From Pseudoalteromonas tunicata (GTDB lineage: Bacteria > Pseudomonadota > Gammaproteobacteria > Enterobacterales > Alteromonadaceae): a stretch of 64,000 nucleotides of DNA. Position numbers and translations under genes: made by a program. The first letter of the stretch is position 1; every line of letters starts with the position of its first letter. Under the pieces are notes generated by a model. That model did not search any database. It had not been told where the DNA came from and saw only the letters and a program-made list of their open reading frames with translations. The stretch is taken from positions 3,914,969 through 3,978,968 of the forward strand of contig NZ_CP011032.1 in NCBI RefSeq assembly GCF_002310815.1. Direction: 5' to 3'. This document shows, piece after piece, positions 1 through 9,459 of this stretch.

Positions 1-95
1 ATATTTAATCCTTTAAAGAAAATCAAATTGATACTACCTTACAAAAAAAAATCAATTATAGGTACAAAATAAATTTGTATTGAGCCCTTCATTAA

Positions 96-258
96 AAGAT
101 TGCTCACTTTGCAATTGAAAATAATCAAACAGAGATAGAAAAAATCATCCCATTACTATTGCAACATTACCCTGAAGGGCAAGCATCCTTAAAAGAAATC
201 AAACAATACTTATTTCAAGAAGGCCTCTCAACAGCAGCTAAAAGAATCAAAATTTAAC
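96..258 (+). pseudogene. Possible 3' remnant of an unidentified gene
   Basis: An open frame of 53 codons runs from just after an in-frame stop at 93-95 to a stop at 256-258. It has no ATG, GTG or TTG near its beginning and no ribosome binding site. The translation is acidic then basic (it contains IEKIIPLLLQHYPEG and ends AAKRIKI) and reads like the C-terminal end of a protein whose start was lost to a frameshift or deletion. I do not recognise the family. A hairpin with arms 272-280 and 298-306 lies just beyond. It could equally be chance. Confidence 0.2.
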
Positions 259-342
259 ACTTGCTGGCCTACTAAGCCTTCGCGATATAAAGCTGCCAAG
301 GCTTAGGCTAAAAACCTGTAATCTCAACTAACAAGTAAAAAA

Positions 343-1629
343 CTAAGTCAGCAACTCCACTACCAGCGGGCTAATTAGTAGCAATCCTATCCAACTTACT
401 ACTCGCCGTTGCTTTGCGCTGTATTCTTGGCGTGGTTTGATGCCAAACAATGGGCAAAGAATGTCGCGGCGGCGCATTATTTCGTAAAACAGCCAACAAC
501 TCATGAAGGTCACGCTGATAATAACGACAGGCTCCCATAGTGGGCCGAGTTGTAAAGGCGTGAGCCAAAATGCCAAGCCGATAATCATGCTTTGGTGTAA
601 GATATAAAATGGAAAAACCGCGCCATTGAGTTTACTCAACATTGGGTGATCGCGATTCAAAAAACGTTGTGCCAAAGCCAACATCAACATGACACCAAGT
701 AAACGCTGTACGGTGTAGAGCATATCCATGCTGGTAGTTTGCCATTGACTCGCTTTGGGATCTTGCCAAATAAAATGATATCCCAATACGACCAACACGT
801 AACCCAAAACAAACATCACCAGTAACGCACGCCAATGGCGCTGTAATTGGCTATAAAACCCAGACTGCCAAGCCAATAAGTAGCCATAAAGTAAAAACAA
901 GGCGCCCATTGGATAGCGAAAGGTCTCGCTTGGCCAGTTCAGTTTCAGCACACACAGCGGCAACAGTAATACTATGAAAATAATAAGTGGCGACAGCTCA
1001 CACAAGCGAGCTATTAAAGCCTGTACTTTAGAAAAATGTAGTAATGGTAAAATCAACACCAACAATAAGGTAAATTGCCACAGTGAGCGCAAATACCAAA
1101 GATGATTCACATCAACATGCGGCCAAATACCGGCTTGGTTGTTTGCAAAAATAGGATGCGATAAATCAAAAAAAGCCTGATAAAACCGCCAAAAACCGAG
1201 GTTTAAGCCACTTTTTTGCGACATTTCGGCATACAGCTGCACCGGCACGACCAACCAAACTCCTACCAACAACGGTAATAATATCTGTATGCTACGACTG
1301 ATTATAAAGTGGCTAAAACTCAAACGCGCCACAATAAAACGCAGCGCCGCACCCGAGATAAACCAAATCAGCGCCATTCGCCACGGCGATAGCAATAACA
1401 TAGCATTTTCAACACATTGGCTTAAGTATTGGCTTTTAAAATGAAAACCCCAATTTTGGCTATACAACATGCCGCTGTGATAAAAAATCAACAAACCAAA
1501 AGCGAGCACTCGTAACCAATCAAGATCATAGCGTCTTGTTGGGGGTGTGGCTGTTTGACTAAACACCTGCTGCCAAGTCGATAATAGAAATTGAAACCCA
1601 CTTTTCAAATTTTTGAACATGACCAACAT
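343..1629 (-). CDS. Acyltransferase family 3 membrane protein
   Basis: A 428-residue inner-membrane protein with about ten hydrophobic segments. This fits the acyltransferase-3 family (OpgC/OafB type), which moves acyl groups onto extracytoplasmic sugars or glucans. The family's N-terminal signature is visible: D35 and R40 in RRYDLDWLRVLA, followed by H51 in IFYHSGM at the end of the first membrane span. The start is preceded by a purine-rich AGAGAA; a second Met at residue 4 is also possible. It is divergent from the LytTR regulator gene 184 bp away, which may control it. The acceptor substrate cannot be read from the sequence. Confidence 0.8.
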   Translation of the reverse strand: MLVMFKNLKSGFQFLLSTWQQVFSQTATPPTRRYDLDWLRVLAFGLLIFYHSGMLYSQNWGFHFKSQYLSQCVENAMLLLSPWRMALIWFISGAALRFIVARLSFSHFIISRSIQILLPLLVGVWLVVPVQLYAEMSQKSGLNLGFWRFYQAFFDLSHPIFANNQAGIWPHVDVNHLWYLRSLWQFTLLLVLILPLLHFSKVQALIARLCELSPLIIFIVLLLPLCVLKLNWPSETFRYPMGALFLLYGYLLAWQSGFYSQLQRHWRALLVMFVLGYVLVVLGYHFIWQDPKASQWQTTSMDMLYTVQRLLGVMLMLALAQRFLNRDHPMLSKLNGAVFPFYILHQSMIIGLAFWLTPLQLGPLWEPVVIISVTFMSCWLFYEIMRRRDILCPLFGIKPRQEYSAKQRRVVSWIGLLLISPLVVELLT

Positions 1630-1813
1630 CCGTTCTCTGTAAAAATTAGACGCTTGATACTGGCGTAAACAATTTTAATACCTAGCATAAAAGGCCGATA
1701 AAACAATCAGTAGGGATAAACGGTGGCTAGCAGGGACAGATAACTTGGCCAAAATGGCTGAGGTTGTTATGCTGCTATTTATTGCCTCTCTTTGAGTGAC
1801 GACGTTGTAAGTT

Positions 1814-2677
1814 ATGCGCACATTAAACAGCAATCAGTTACACCATTTTCAGCACTATCAAGCTTGGTATGTCACGGCTTTATTAGCTTTTTATATTTTG
1901 ATCAACAATAGCATTAACGCGACATCACTGGTTATGGAAGCGCAGCGTGATGGCGCCTTGCCCTTTATGTTGTGGGAGCCCTTTGTGTGGGAATATTCGA
2001 GCGCTATGGGCACCTTGCTGCTCTTTCCTGCCTTACTGTATTTATTAAAACACCAGCCTTTTAACTGGCAAGCTGTTGGGCGCTCCTTGGCGACCTATTT
2101 TGCCGCCTCAGTACTTTACTGCTTGTTGCACGTTGCCATTATGGTCGGGCTGCGTAAGCTAATTTATGGGCTACAAGGGCGCGGTTATGACTTTGGCTTA
2201 AGTTGGTTTGAACTGGTGTATGAATACCGAAAAGATCTTTGGGCATTTTTGTTTTTTATCGTGATGATCAAGGCTTTCAGCTACCTATTTGCCCAAATTA
2301 TTGGCGAAGCCTCCACCTTAGCCAACAATGAAGACGACCCTATTCCAACCCAATTCGACCGCTTTTTAGTTAAAAAACTCGGCAAAGAATTTATTGTTAA
2401 AGTAAGCGACATTGATTGGCTTGAATCATCAGGCAACTATGTTAATTTGCACAGTGGTGAGCGCATTTACCCACTGCGCGCGACCCTCACCCAACTGAGT
2501 AAGCAACTTGAAGCACAAGGGTTTTGTCGCATTCATCGCAGCCATGCAGTCAAACTCGATGCCATAGAATCCATAACCCCACTGCCGAGCGGCGACAGTG
2601 AAATCACATTGCATAGCGGTAAAAAACTCAACCTCTCAAGGCGCTATAAAGAGCAATTTAAATTACAGTTTGCTTAA
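1814..2677 (+). CDS. Membrane-anchored LytTR transcriptional regulator
   Basis: A 287-residue protein. The first ~165 residues form about four membrane spans; residues ~180-287 are a LytTR DNA-binding domain (VSDIDWLESSGNYVNLHSG, then CRIHRSHAVKLDAIESI and NLSRRYKEQFK). There is no receiver domain, so the signal is probably sensed directly in the membrane. LytTR proteins bind DNA through a beta-strand fold. The divergent acyltransferase gene is the most likely target. A hairpin at 2783-2813 lies downstream. Confidence 0.85.
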   Translation: MRTLNSNQLHHFQHYQAWYVTALLAFYILINNSINATSLVMEAQRDGALPFMLWEPFVWEYSSAMGTLLLFPALLYLLKHQPFNWQAVGRSLATYFAASVLYCLLHVAIMVGLRKLIYGLQGRGYDFGLSWFELVYEYRKDLWAFLFFIVMIKAFSYLFAQIIGEASTLANNEDDPIPTQFDRFLVKKLGKEFIVKVSDIDWLESSGNYVNLHSGERIYPLRATLTQLSKQLEAQGFCRIHRSHAVKLDAIESITPLPSGDSEITLHSGKKLNLSRRYKEQFKLQFA

Positions 2678-2782
2678 ATATACTTTACCAAGCCAGATTA
2701 AAGATCCCCCATTTTGAAACCATTACAGAGCAACTTACGACTCTTTGCTTGAGCAAGGTAATATGGCAAAAGCCAATCCTAA

Positions 2783-2813
2783 AATCAGCACGCCCTAATT
2801 TGGCGTGCTGATT
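2783..2813. terminator. Hairpin between convergent genes
   Basis: A perfect 12-bp stem (AATCAGCACGCC with its complement) and a 7-nt loop lie between the ends of the LytTR gene (+) and the siderophore synthetase gene (-). Neither side has a long T tract, although the minus strand reads TTTAGG after the stem. It is probably a bidirectional terminator. Confidence 0.7.
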
Positions 2814-2826
2814 AGTTCTGTTAGCA

Positions 2827-5244
2827 TCACGCTGATGGATAAACTAACGGATGTATTTCCATCGTTTTAAAACTCGCTATCGGATTTTTCAGCATCCCTT
2901 CAAGCTTTAAGTTTTTGGCAGGATCAGCCAAATCAATCATTTGCTTATTATTACTGAGCTGCAATCGATTTAAGCAAGATAAGGCAAACTCATCAGCAAA
3001 TAAATTATACTGCTCAAACTTTGCTTGTAATTCAGGGTGAGTATGCTGATAAAGCAAAATTGATTGTGCGACTTGTCGCCAAAACTGTTGCTGCGAATAA
3101 CCCGCTTGCTGATCAAGGATATTAGCCATAAAACGAAAAAAACAATCAAAGACATCGGTTAAGATATACAATATTTTCAAATCATCTTTCATATCAACTC
3201 TGATGCGATCTATTGATTGAGCTAATACCGCATCTTTATCAAGTAATGCGACTTCTTCGGCAATATCTTTCATGATCGCACGCACTGGAACATTGTTTTC
3301 AAGCACCATAATGACATTTTCACCATGTGGCATAAACACCACATTATGTGCATAGAAACAGTGCAACAATGGGTCTAGATAACATTTTAAATAACAAGCC
3401 ATCCACTGTTCAATACTAATATCTGCCGCCTTAATAAGCTCTGGTAAAAGTGCATTTCCTTGTTTATCAACATGAAGAAAGGATGCCATTGTCATTAGTC
3501 GTTGGTTTGCTTTTAACTCAATTAACGGATTATCTCGCCACAATGCAGATAACATTTTGCGATAAGGGCTTTGCAACTCAGTAGCAGCTTCTAGGCGATC
3601 ATTATGATAGCCAATCGCAGCAACCTCACGCAGGATACTAAAACCAGACTCAGCAAAATAAAGGTCTTGTTTCACTAATCGAGCAATCCAGTCATTGATA
3701 GCGGGTGTTGCCTTCATATAATAAGGAGACAAACCTCGCATAAATCCCATATTTAAAATCGATAAAGCCAGTTTGACATAATGCTTATTTGGCTCGCTTT
3801 TATTAAACAACGTCCTAATCGATTGTTGTGCTTGGTATTGATCTGCTCCATACCCTAAGCACACCAAATCATGCAGGGCCATATCAGGTGCAAACAATGC
3901 GGCTAATTTATTAAACCATTGCCAAGGATGAACTGGAAAAAAACGATATTGAGCCGGATTAAGTCCTCTATCTTTAAGCTTATTTTCAAATAGTTGTATT
4001 AGATCATGCCCAAGCTCTTGCTCCATCAACGTTGCATAATCTAAATCAGACGTGGTCGAAAAAACGATTTTATCTTCATGTGCAGCCAACCAAACTAAAC
4101 GAATTGGCGCACCCACTTCGGGGGCGAAATTGTGATAGTCAAGAGCACTAAAACCGATACGGCCATTGTTAGCGATAAAACATGGATGCCCTTCGGTCAT
4201 TGCCCGCTCAACCTGTTGAAAATTAGCCTGGGTCAGCTGCGCAGAAGTTAATGAAGGTTGGCTTAACTTATAAGCGCTACTCGACAATGTGCTGGCAACT
4301 TCTTCAAGGTAGGTGGGTAACATTGCAGGGCTGATGCCAAGACTCTCCCGCAACTCGCTAATAAAATGCATTGCATCTAATTCTGCTGGTAAATCATTGC
4401 GTTGCTTAACTATTGATGCCTCATCAATTTGCCAATGATTAAGCTCAAGTAATTTGGCTTTAAAGCGATAAAGCACATCAACATAATCAGTTTTTAGTTC
4501 AAAAAAAAGCCATTCATGTTCTTCATTGGTTAATGTTGGTTTAATTAACCGCTCATGAGCAAACTCACTTAATGCTTTACAGATCAGGGCTCGATTCACC
4601 CGCTGCCAAGTCTCTAATTGTAAATGCTCTACGGCCTTTTCTGGGCTTAAGTCTTGAGATAGCATAATGTGATTTCCCTGTTGAACCGCTCGCATAAACT
4701 GAGCACGATCGCACCATGCCAAATCCGCAAATTTATGACCTAAATTGATGACTTTCTGGTAACAAAAACCAGCTTTCTTATTTAATACATGGATTTTTTT
4801 GTTGCGCACATCAGGCTCAACCACCACTCTTTTATTGCATGGATTTTCAAACAAGAAGTGCATCACCGTTTTAAATACTTCCCATGTAAAACCCGCAATT
4901 TTATGCATTGGTTGCGCGATTAAGAGGTGCATGCCAACATCCCCAGCTTGCACCTCATAATGCTCAGCAATTGCATCATTTTTAGGGTCGTAAACCTCTA
5001 TCAGAAAACAGGGATGTTCAGCAAATGTGCCGACGAATACTGCTGTTTTCTGACAAGTTTTTAGATATTCTTCATAAACTTGGGTTTGGCTAAGCCCTTG
5101 CATTGCCCAGTATTGAGTATGCGACTGAGTGACCCATTGATGTAACAACTCTAAATCTTTTTCTAATTCAATAGCTCGGATACTAAAAGCACCCAAATGT
5201 GTATCATGCTGAAACAGCGTAAATTGTGTTGATTGATTGATCAT
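2827..5244 (-). CDS. Acyltransferase-NIS siderophore synthetase fusion (BibC-like)
   Basis: An 805-residue two-domain enzyme. Residues ~1-195 look like a GNAT/IucB-type N-acyltransferase that would succinylate an N-hydroxydiamine (FSIRAIELEKDLELLHQW; RVVVEPDVRNKKIHVLNKKAGF is typical of the family, shown here in part). Residues ~230-805 are an IucA/IucC adenylating synthetase: the GHP...RIGF nucleotide-binding segment is near residue 352, FFPVHPWQW follows, and the FhuF-like C-terminal part contains HGENVIMVLENN and RAIMKDIAEEV. The same fusion is known in bisucaberin synthesis (BibC), where it joins and cyclises N-hydroxy-N-succinylcadaverine units. It is the last gene of the operon and has a good AAAGGA ribosome site. 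Confidence 0.9.
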   Translation of the reverse strand: MINQSTQFTLFQHDTHLGAFSIRAIELEKDLELLHQWVTQSHTQYWAMQGLSQTQVYEEYLKTCQKTAVFVGTFAEHPCFLIEVYDPKNDAIAEHYEVQAGDVGMHLLIAQPMHKIAGFTWEVFKTVMHFLFENPCNKRVVVEPDVRNKKIHVLNKKAGFCYQKVINLGHKFADLAWCDRAQFMRAVQQGNHIMLSQDLSPEKAVEHLQLETWQRVNRALICKALSEFAHERLIKPTLTNEEHEWLFFELKTDYVDVLYRFKAKLLELNHWQIDEASIVKQRNDLPAELDAMHFISELRESLGISPAMLPTYLEEVASTLSSSAYKLSQPSLTSAQLTQANFQQVERAMTEGHPCFIANNGRIGFSALDYHNFAPEVGAPIRLVWLAAHEDKIVFSTTSDLDYATLMEQELGHDLIQLFENKLKDRGLNPAQYRFFPVHPWQWFNKLAALFAPDMALHDLVCLGYGADQYQAQQSIRTLFNKSEPNKHYVKLALSILNMGFMRGLSPYYMKATPAINDWIARLVKQDLYFAESGFSILREVAAIGYHNDRLEAATELQSPYRKMLSALWRDNPLIELKANQRLMTMASFLHVDKQGNALLPELIKAADISIEQWMACYLKCYLDPLLHCFYAHNVVFMPHGENVIMVLENNVPVRAIMKDIAEEVALLDKDAVLAQSIDRIRVDMKDDLKILYILTDVFDCFFRFMANILDQQAGYSQQQFWRQVAQSILLYQHTHPELQAKFEQYNLFADEFALSCLNRLQLSNNKQMIDLADPAKNLKLEGMLKNPIASFKTMEIHPLVYPSA

Positions 5245-5283
5245 TAGAGATCCTTTTATTGTCAGTAATTACGTAGCTGTTAC

Positions 5284-6462
5284 TTAAAGTTCATTAATTG
5301 GCTGCTCAATTGTGCTCTGCAAATTGGGCTTTTTTTCGAACCAAAAAACTAAAAAAAGGGTAATCCCTAAACCTAAGCTCGCCATCCAAAATGGCATCAC
5401 CAACCCGTGCCAACTCACTAACAAACCAGCCGTAAAAGAAGAAATAAGCACTCCTAAGTTTTGAAAAAAATGTACCTTGCTGTAATCACTGGCATAAGAA
5501 TCTGGACTACTAATTTGATAAAGGATTAAATCTAACCGTACCATGATGATAAATATGGCTAAACCAAATAAGCAGCGACCAGTAATAAAAAGCAAAGCAA
5601 TTGATGATGCCTGCAATAACATACCGCTCAGCGCTAACAACAACGCCGCAAACAGCCGATAATCTTGCTGTGTTGTGCGATAGTTTTTCCATAACATAAT
5701 CAGTGCCATTAAGGCTGGTAACGCGTAAATAACGCCAGCGATTACATCACCACCAAAGTCCACCAGCGTATGCCAATAGGCAGCAAAAAAAGGCCTAATC
5801 AAATAGACACTAAAATAAAAGCTCATCATCAATAGTGCTAAAAATATCACCTTACTCTTATTACGTTTGGCTTTAGAGCTTTCAGACTCTTTTTTATCCA
5901 CAGCAGTTTTAGGGGCGATATTAATTAAACATAAACACACTAGCATCTGTATAAAATCACCGAGCGCCATTAGCAAAAATACATTTTTAGCCTCTGTAAA
6001 CTCTAAAATGCTACCACCAACAACTGCCCCTATAATCACACCAAAATGCGCAACTACTGTTAATAACCCAATGGTATGGGTGTATTTGCTTTTATCTTCG
6101 AAGCTCATTAAGTAAGGATAAACCAGCAAATAACTGGCTTTAAAAGCGATCATAGTTAATGAAAAAACCCAGAAGCTAAGCAATTCCTCATTCCAATAAC
6201 AGGCAATACTCAAGCTTGCTGCTGCAAATTGCGTCCCAACCAATAAGGGTAAAACAGCTATTTTTTTTGCTACTTGCGCCCAAAATGGAAAGAAAAACAT
6301 CACAACTATGCCAATTGAGGCAACATATAAACCAACGTATTTAGGATCTGAAACAGCAAACTCAGATGAAAAAAATTGAGGATAAAAGGGCATTAACATT
6401 GAATCGCAAATCACTGCAAACAAAGTAAGCACCACTAACGAATATTTAAATGAATGACTCAT
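5284..6462 (-). CDS. MFS transporter, probable siderophore exporter
   Basis: A 392-residue major facilitator protein with about twelve hydrophobic segments, a basic cytoplasmic loop in the middle (KKESESSKAKRNKSK) and no signal peptide. Its start codon overlaps the stop of the upstream monooxygenase gene in an ATGA arrangement, so the two are translationally coupled. It lies between biosynthetic genes of a hydroxamate siderophore operon, so export of the finished siderophore is the most likely role. Import of the iron complex or of a precursor is possible but less likely. Confidence 0.8.
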   Translation of the reverse strand: MSHSFKYSLVVLTLFAVICDSMLMPFYPQFFSSEFAVSDPKYVGLYVASIGIVVMFFFPFWAQVAKKIAVLPLLVGTQFAAASLSIACYWNEELLSFWVFSLTMIAFKASYLLVYPYLMSFEDKSKYTHTIGLLTVVAHFGVIIGAVVGGSILEFTEAKNVFLLMALGDFIQMLVCLCLINIAPKTAVDKKESESSKAKRNKSKVIFLALLMMSFYFSVYLIRPFFAAYWHTLVDFGGDVIAGVIYALPALMALIMLWKNYRTTQQDYRLFAALLLALSGMLLQASSIALLFITGRCLFGLAIFIIMVRLDLILYQISSPDSYASDYSKVHFFQNLGVLISSFTAGLLVSWHGLVMPFWMASLGLGITLFLVFWFEKKPNLQSTIEQPINEL

Positions 6463-7769
6463 GCGCGGAACAACTCTATTTCTGTGGCCAGTTCACAGCC
6501 CGGCGCAGCAAATTGCTGAAAAGCTATTTGACGCTCAACCAAATAATGTTCATGGCCTGTTATTGCTCGTAATAAACATGCATTACGATAACAAGCCATA
6601 CCTAAATCTGGGGTCGCAAAACCGTGAGTATGGTGCTCAGCATTTTGAATAAAAATCCGCTTATGCGCTTTATCTATACTGTAATTGCGTGCCACTTGGA
6701 ATTGCCCTTGCTCATCACGATCGATAAGACTTTCAATGCCACTGAGAAAGCCCGGTTGCACTGACTTATACCCTGTTGCAAAGACGATCCCTTCACTGCG
6801 CATTAAAAAGTCATGGTTTTGCTCAGTGTGTTGAAATTCCATCTCAAACTGCTGACCAACATGATGATATTTAATTGCGTTTAATCTGCTATTTGTATGT
6901 AAATTAACATCAAGCTCGTAACTTAATTTTTTACGATAAAGGCAATCAAAAATATTGTTAATCAATTCACTATTAATTCCTTTATACAAATTATGTTGGC
7001 GGCGATTAAGCTTTTGGCGCTTGTCACTTGGTAATTGATAGAAATAATCAACATATTCTGGCGAAGTCATTTCTAAGGTTAATTTGGAATATTCAAGCGG
7101 GTAGAATCTGGGTGATCGGGTTACCCAATTGAGTTGATAACGATGCAAATCGATATCCTGAAGCAAATCATAAAAAATTTCTGCGGCACTTTGACCGCTA
7201 CCAATAATACTGATGGAGTTGTTTTTTTGTAACGCAACTTTATGTTCAAGGTACTGACTTGAATGAATCACACTGCCAGTTAAACCCTCTGCACATTTAG
7301 GGACTTGGGGAGTAGGCCCTGTACCAATCACCAAATGTTTAGCAAAATAATTTCCTTGCGATGTTTGTACAATAAAGTGATCGGCTGCAACATCAAACTC
7401 AACATGTTGAACATTACAATTAAATCTTACATTGGCTAATTGCTCCGTTGCCCATTGGCAATACTGGTTATATTCTTGTCGTAATAAAAAGAAACTTTCG
7501 CGAATATAAAATGAATACAGCCGACCCTGTTGCTTTATATAATTCAAAAAACTATAAGGACTCGTTGGGTCGGCCATCGTTACTAAATCAGACATAAAAG
7601 GTGTCTGTAAAGTAGCATCAGGAAGCATCATGCCAGGGTGCCAATCAAAACCAGTTTGCTTATCTAAAAACAAACTAGTTACATCTTTCAAAGGCGCAGA
7701 CATACACGCCAAACTTAAGTTAAATGGCCCAATGCCAATGCCAATAAAGTCATAAATACAATCACGCAT
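6459..7769 (-). CDS. Lysine/ornithine-type amine N-monooxygenase of siderophore synthesis
   Basis: A 436-residue flavoprotein of the IucD/PvdA/DesB family, which N-hydroxylates a diamine or basic amino acid using FAD, NADPH and O2. The FAD-binding motif GIGIGPFNLSLA is at residues ~10-21, the NADPH-binding motif GSGQSAAEIFYDLL near the middle, and the ATGY motif (VFATGYKSV) in the C-terminal third. Its 5' end overlaps the decarboxylase gene by 8 nt. With a decarboxylase first in the operon, the substrate is probably cadaverine or putrescine rather than lysine or ornithine. Confidence 0.92.
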   Translation of the reverse strand: MRDCIYDFIGIGIGPFNLSLACMSAPLKDVTSLFLDKQTGFDWHPGMMLPDATLQTPFMSDLVTMADPTSPYSFLNYIKQQGRLYSFYIRESFFLLRQEYNQYCQWATEQLANVRFNCNVQHVEFDVAADHFIVQTSQGNYFAKHLVIGTGPTPQVPKCAEGLTGSVIHSSQYLEHKVALQKNNSISIIGSGQSAAEIFYDLLQDIDLHRYQLNWVTRSPRFYPLEYSKLTLEMTSPEYVDYFYQLPSDKRQKLNRRQHNLYKGINSELINNIFDCLYRKKLSYELDVNLHTNSRLNAIKYHHVGQQFEMEFQHTEQNHDFLMRSEGIVFATGYKSVQPGFLSGIESLIDRDEQGQFQVARNYSIDKAHKRIFIQNAEHHTHGFATPDLGMACYRNACLLRAITGHEHYLVERQIAFQQFAAPGCELATEIELFRA

Positions 7770-9345
7770 GCTCTATCTCCAGTGCAGCAATGGCACTTCC
7801 TTGCAACTGAGAACTCAACGCTTGGTTCAAAAATTGTTCGCCATATTGTTTAATAAGCATCAAGACCTGCTGCACATCCTTAATCTGTGTCGTGCAATTT
7901 AAAAAAGTGAATTTTAGGTATTGATGCCCTTCAATTTTTGTCGCTGCGATCAGTGCCTGCCCTTGGCGGGAAAGTTGAGTGCGAATAAAGCGGTTTGTCT
8001 CATCAACTAGCTTGAGATTTGGGTTATTTTTAGGTAAGTATCGAAAAACTAAAGTACTTAATTGTGGAAAGTGAACGACCTCAATTTCAGAATCAGAGCT
8101 TAATAATGAATAAGCTTGCTGAGCTAGATGCATCACCTGCTCTAACGCCAACCCTAAACTATTAGCACCGACCGTTCTTAAAGACAGCCATAACTTTAGC
8201 GCGTCAAAGCGACGTGTGGTTTGGATACTTTTATTACATAAATCAGGCACTCCAGCTTGCTGCTGACTTAACGGATTTAAATATTCAGCATGATAAGTCA
8301 CAACTGATAAATGCTTTTTCTGCTTAACAAAAAAAGCACTACAGCTCACCGGTTGAAAAAAAGATTTATGGTAGTCAATGGTCACTGAGTCAGCTTGTTC
8401 AATTCCAGCTAATTTATGATGATAGTGGGGTGTAATTAATAATCCGCCACCATAAGCCGCGTCAACATGAAACCAAGCACCATATTGCTTGGCTAACCCT
8501 GCGATGCAACCAAGGGGATCGATACTGCCAAAGTCTGTGGTCCCTGCTGTTGCCACCACCGCCATGGGGATATCACCCGCCTGATGACAATACTCAAGGG
8601 CTTGCGCTAATTTGACCGCATCCATCCTGAAGTACGGATCACAAGGTACGCTCACCACCGCGTCATAACCTAAGCCTAAAATAGCCGCCGCTTTTTGAAT
8701 GCTAAAATGACTTACTTGTGAGGTAAATATTTTTAAACGATGGAAGTCTTTTGCTAAACCTTGCTGTTTATTGCTACTCCCAAAATATTGCTGACATTGG
8801 TAATCGCGGGCAAGCAACATAGCCATCAAATTTGATTGTGTTCCGCCACTGGTAAAAACACCGTCTGCAGCATCACCCAAACCAATTTTTGCCACCGTCC
8901 AATCAATTAAGCTTTGCTCAATAAATGTTGCCCCGCCACTTTGATCCCACGTTTCAACTGCGGTATTAATCGATGTTGCAAGTAGATCCGCCAAAATTGC
9001 TTGATATGTAATCGGGCAATTTAAATGCGCTAAATATTTAGGCTGATGAAAATACACTGCATCTTTTAAATATAAATCAGATATCTCTGTGAGTGCGTCA
9101 TCGAGATTATCTAAAGGCTTATCAAGATCAACGCCTTGAAATGAAACAGCTAATTCATGAGGTAAAATACCGCTGAAGGGCTGTTGATTATCTTTCATAT
9201 TTGTTGACAACAGCTCAACAACTTTTTTAATCCCCATCTGAAACAGCGCAAGATTTTTATCGTTGAACAGAGAACTAACCATCGTGGATTGGGAAGGACG
9301 GTGCAACTGAGTTTGAGTCGATTGCAATACATTGAACTGAACCAT
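7762..9345 (-). CDS. PLP-dependent decarboxylase (group II), siderophore diamine supply
   Basis: A 527-residue pyridoxal-phosphate decarboxylase of the glutamate/DOPA/diaminobutyrate family (DesA-like). The Schiff-base lysine is K327 in DYHKSFFQP; the upstream PLP-ring contact HVDAAYGGG and the TAGTTDFGSIDP loop are present. I chose the ATG at 9345, which has AAGGTGG upstream at a suitable distance; a GTG at 9357 would add four residues but abuts that site. First gene of the operon, it would make cadaverine from lysine (or putrescine from ornithine) for the monooxygenase. Substrate choice cannot be settled by eye. Confidence 0.9.
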   Translation of the reverse strand: MVQFNVLQSTQTQLHRPSQSTMVSSLFNDKNLALFQMGIKKVVELLSTNMKDNQQPFSGILPHELAVSFQGVDLDKPLDNLDDALTEISDLYLKDAVYFHQPKYLAHLNCPITYQAILADLLATSINTAVETWDQSGGATFIEQSLIDWTVAKIGLGDAADGVFTSGGTQSNLMAMLLARDYQCQQYFGSSNKQQGLAKDFHRLKIFTSQVSHFSIQKAAAILGLGYDAVVSVPCDPYFRMDAVKLAQALEYCHQAGDIPMAVVATAGTTDFGSIDPLGCIAGLAKQYGAWFHVDAAYGGGLLITPHYHHKLAGIEQADSVTIDYHKSFFQPVSCSAFFVKQKKHLSVVTYHAEYLNPLSQQQAGVPDLCNKSIQTTRRFDALKLWLSLRTVGANSLGLALEQVMHLAQQAYSLLSSDSEIEVVHFPQLSTLVFRYLPKNNPNLKLVDETNRFIRTQLSRQGQALIAATKIEGHQYLKFTFLNCTTQIKDVQQVLMLIKQYGEQFLNQALSSQLQGSAIAALEIEHA

Positions 9346-9383
9346 AAGCCTGACCACCTTTTAAAAAACAGCTTTCATAAACG

Positions 9384-9408
9384 CAAATGAGAATATATAC
9401 TATTCGCG
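9384..9408. promoter_or_regulatory. Probable Fur box in divergent siderophore promoter
   Basis: An imperfect AT-rich dyad around GAGAATATATACTATTC lies in the 114-bp gap between the siderophore operon and its receptor gene. It has the GAGAAT/ATTC half-sites seen in Fur-binding sequences and is where an iron-dependent repressor should act on both directions. It is not a perfect match to the 19-bp consensus. Confidence 0.6.
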
Positions 9409-9459
9409 TTTCTATTTTGGTGTCAACCATTCGTTTTTTAATTTTGACTAGGAGGTCAT

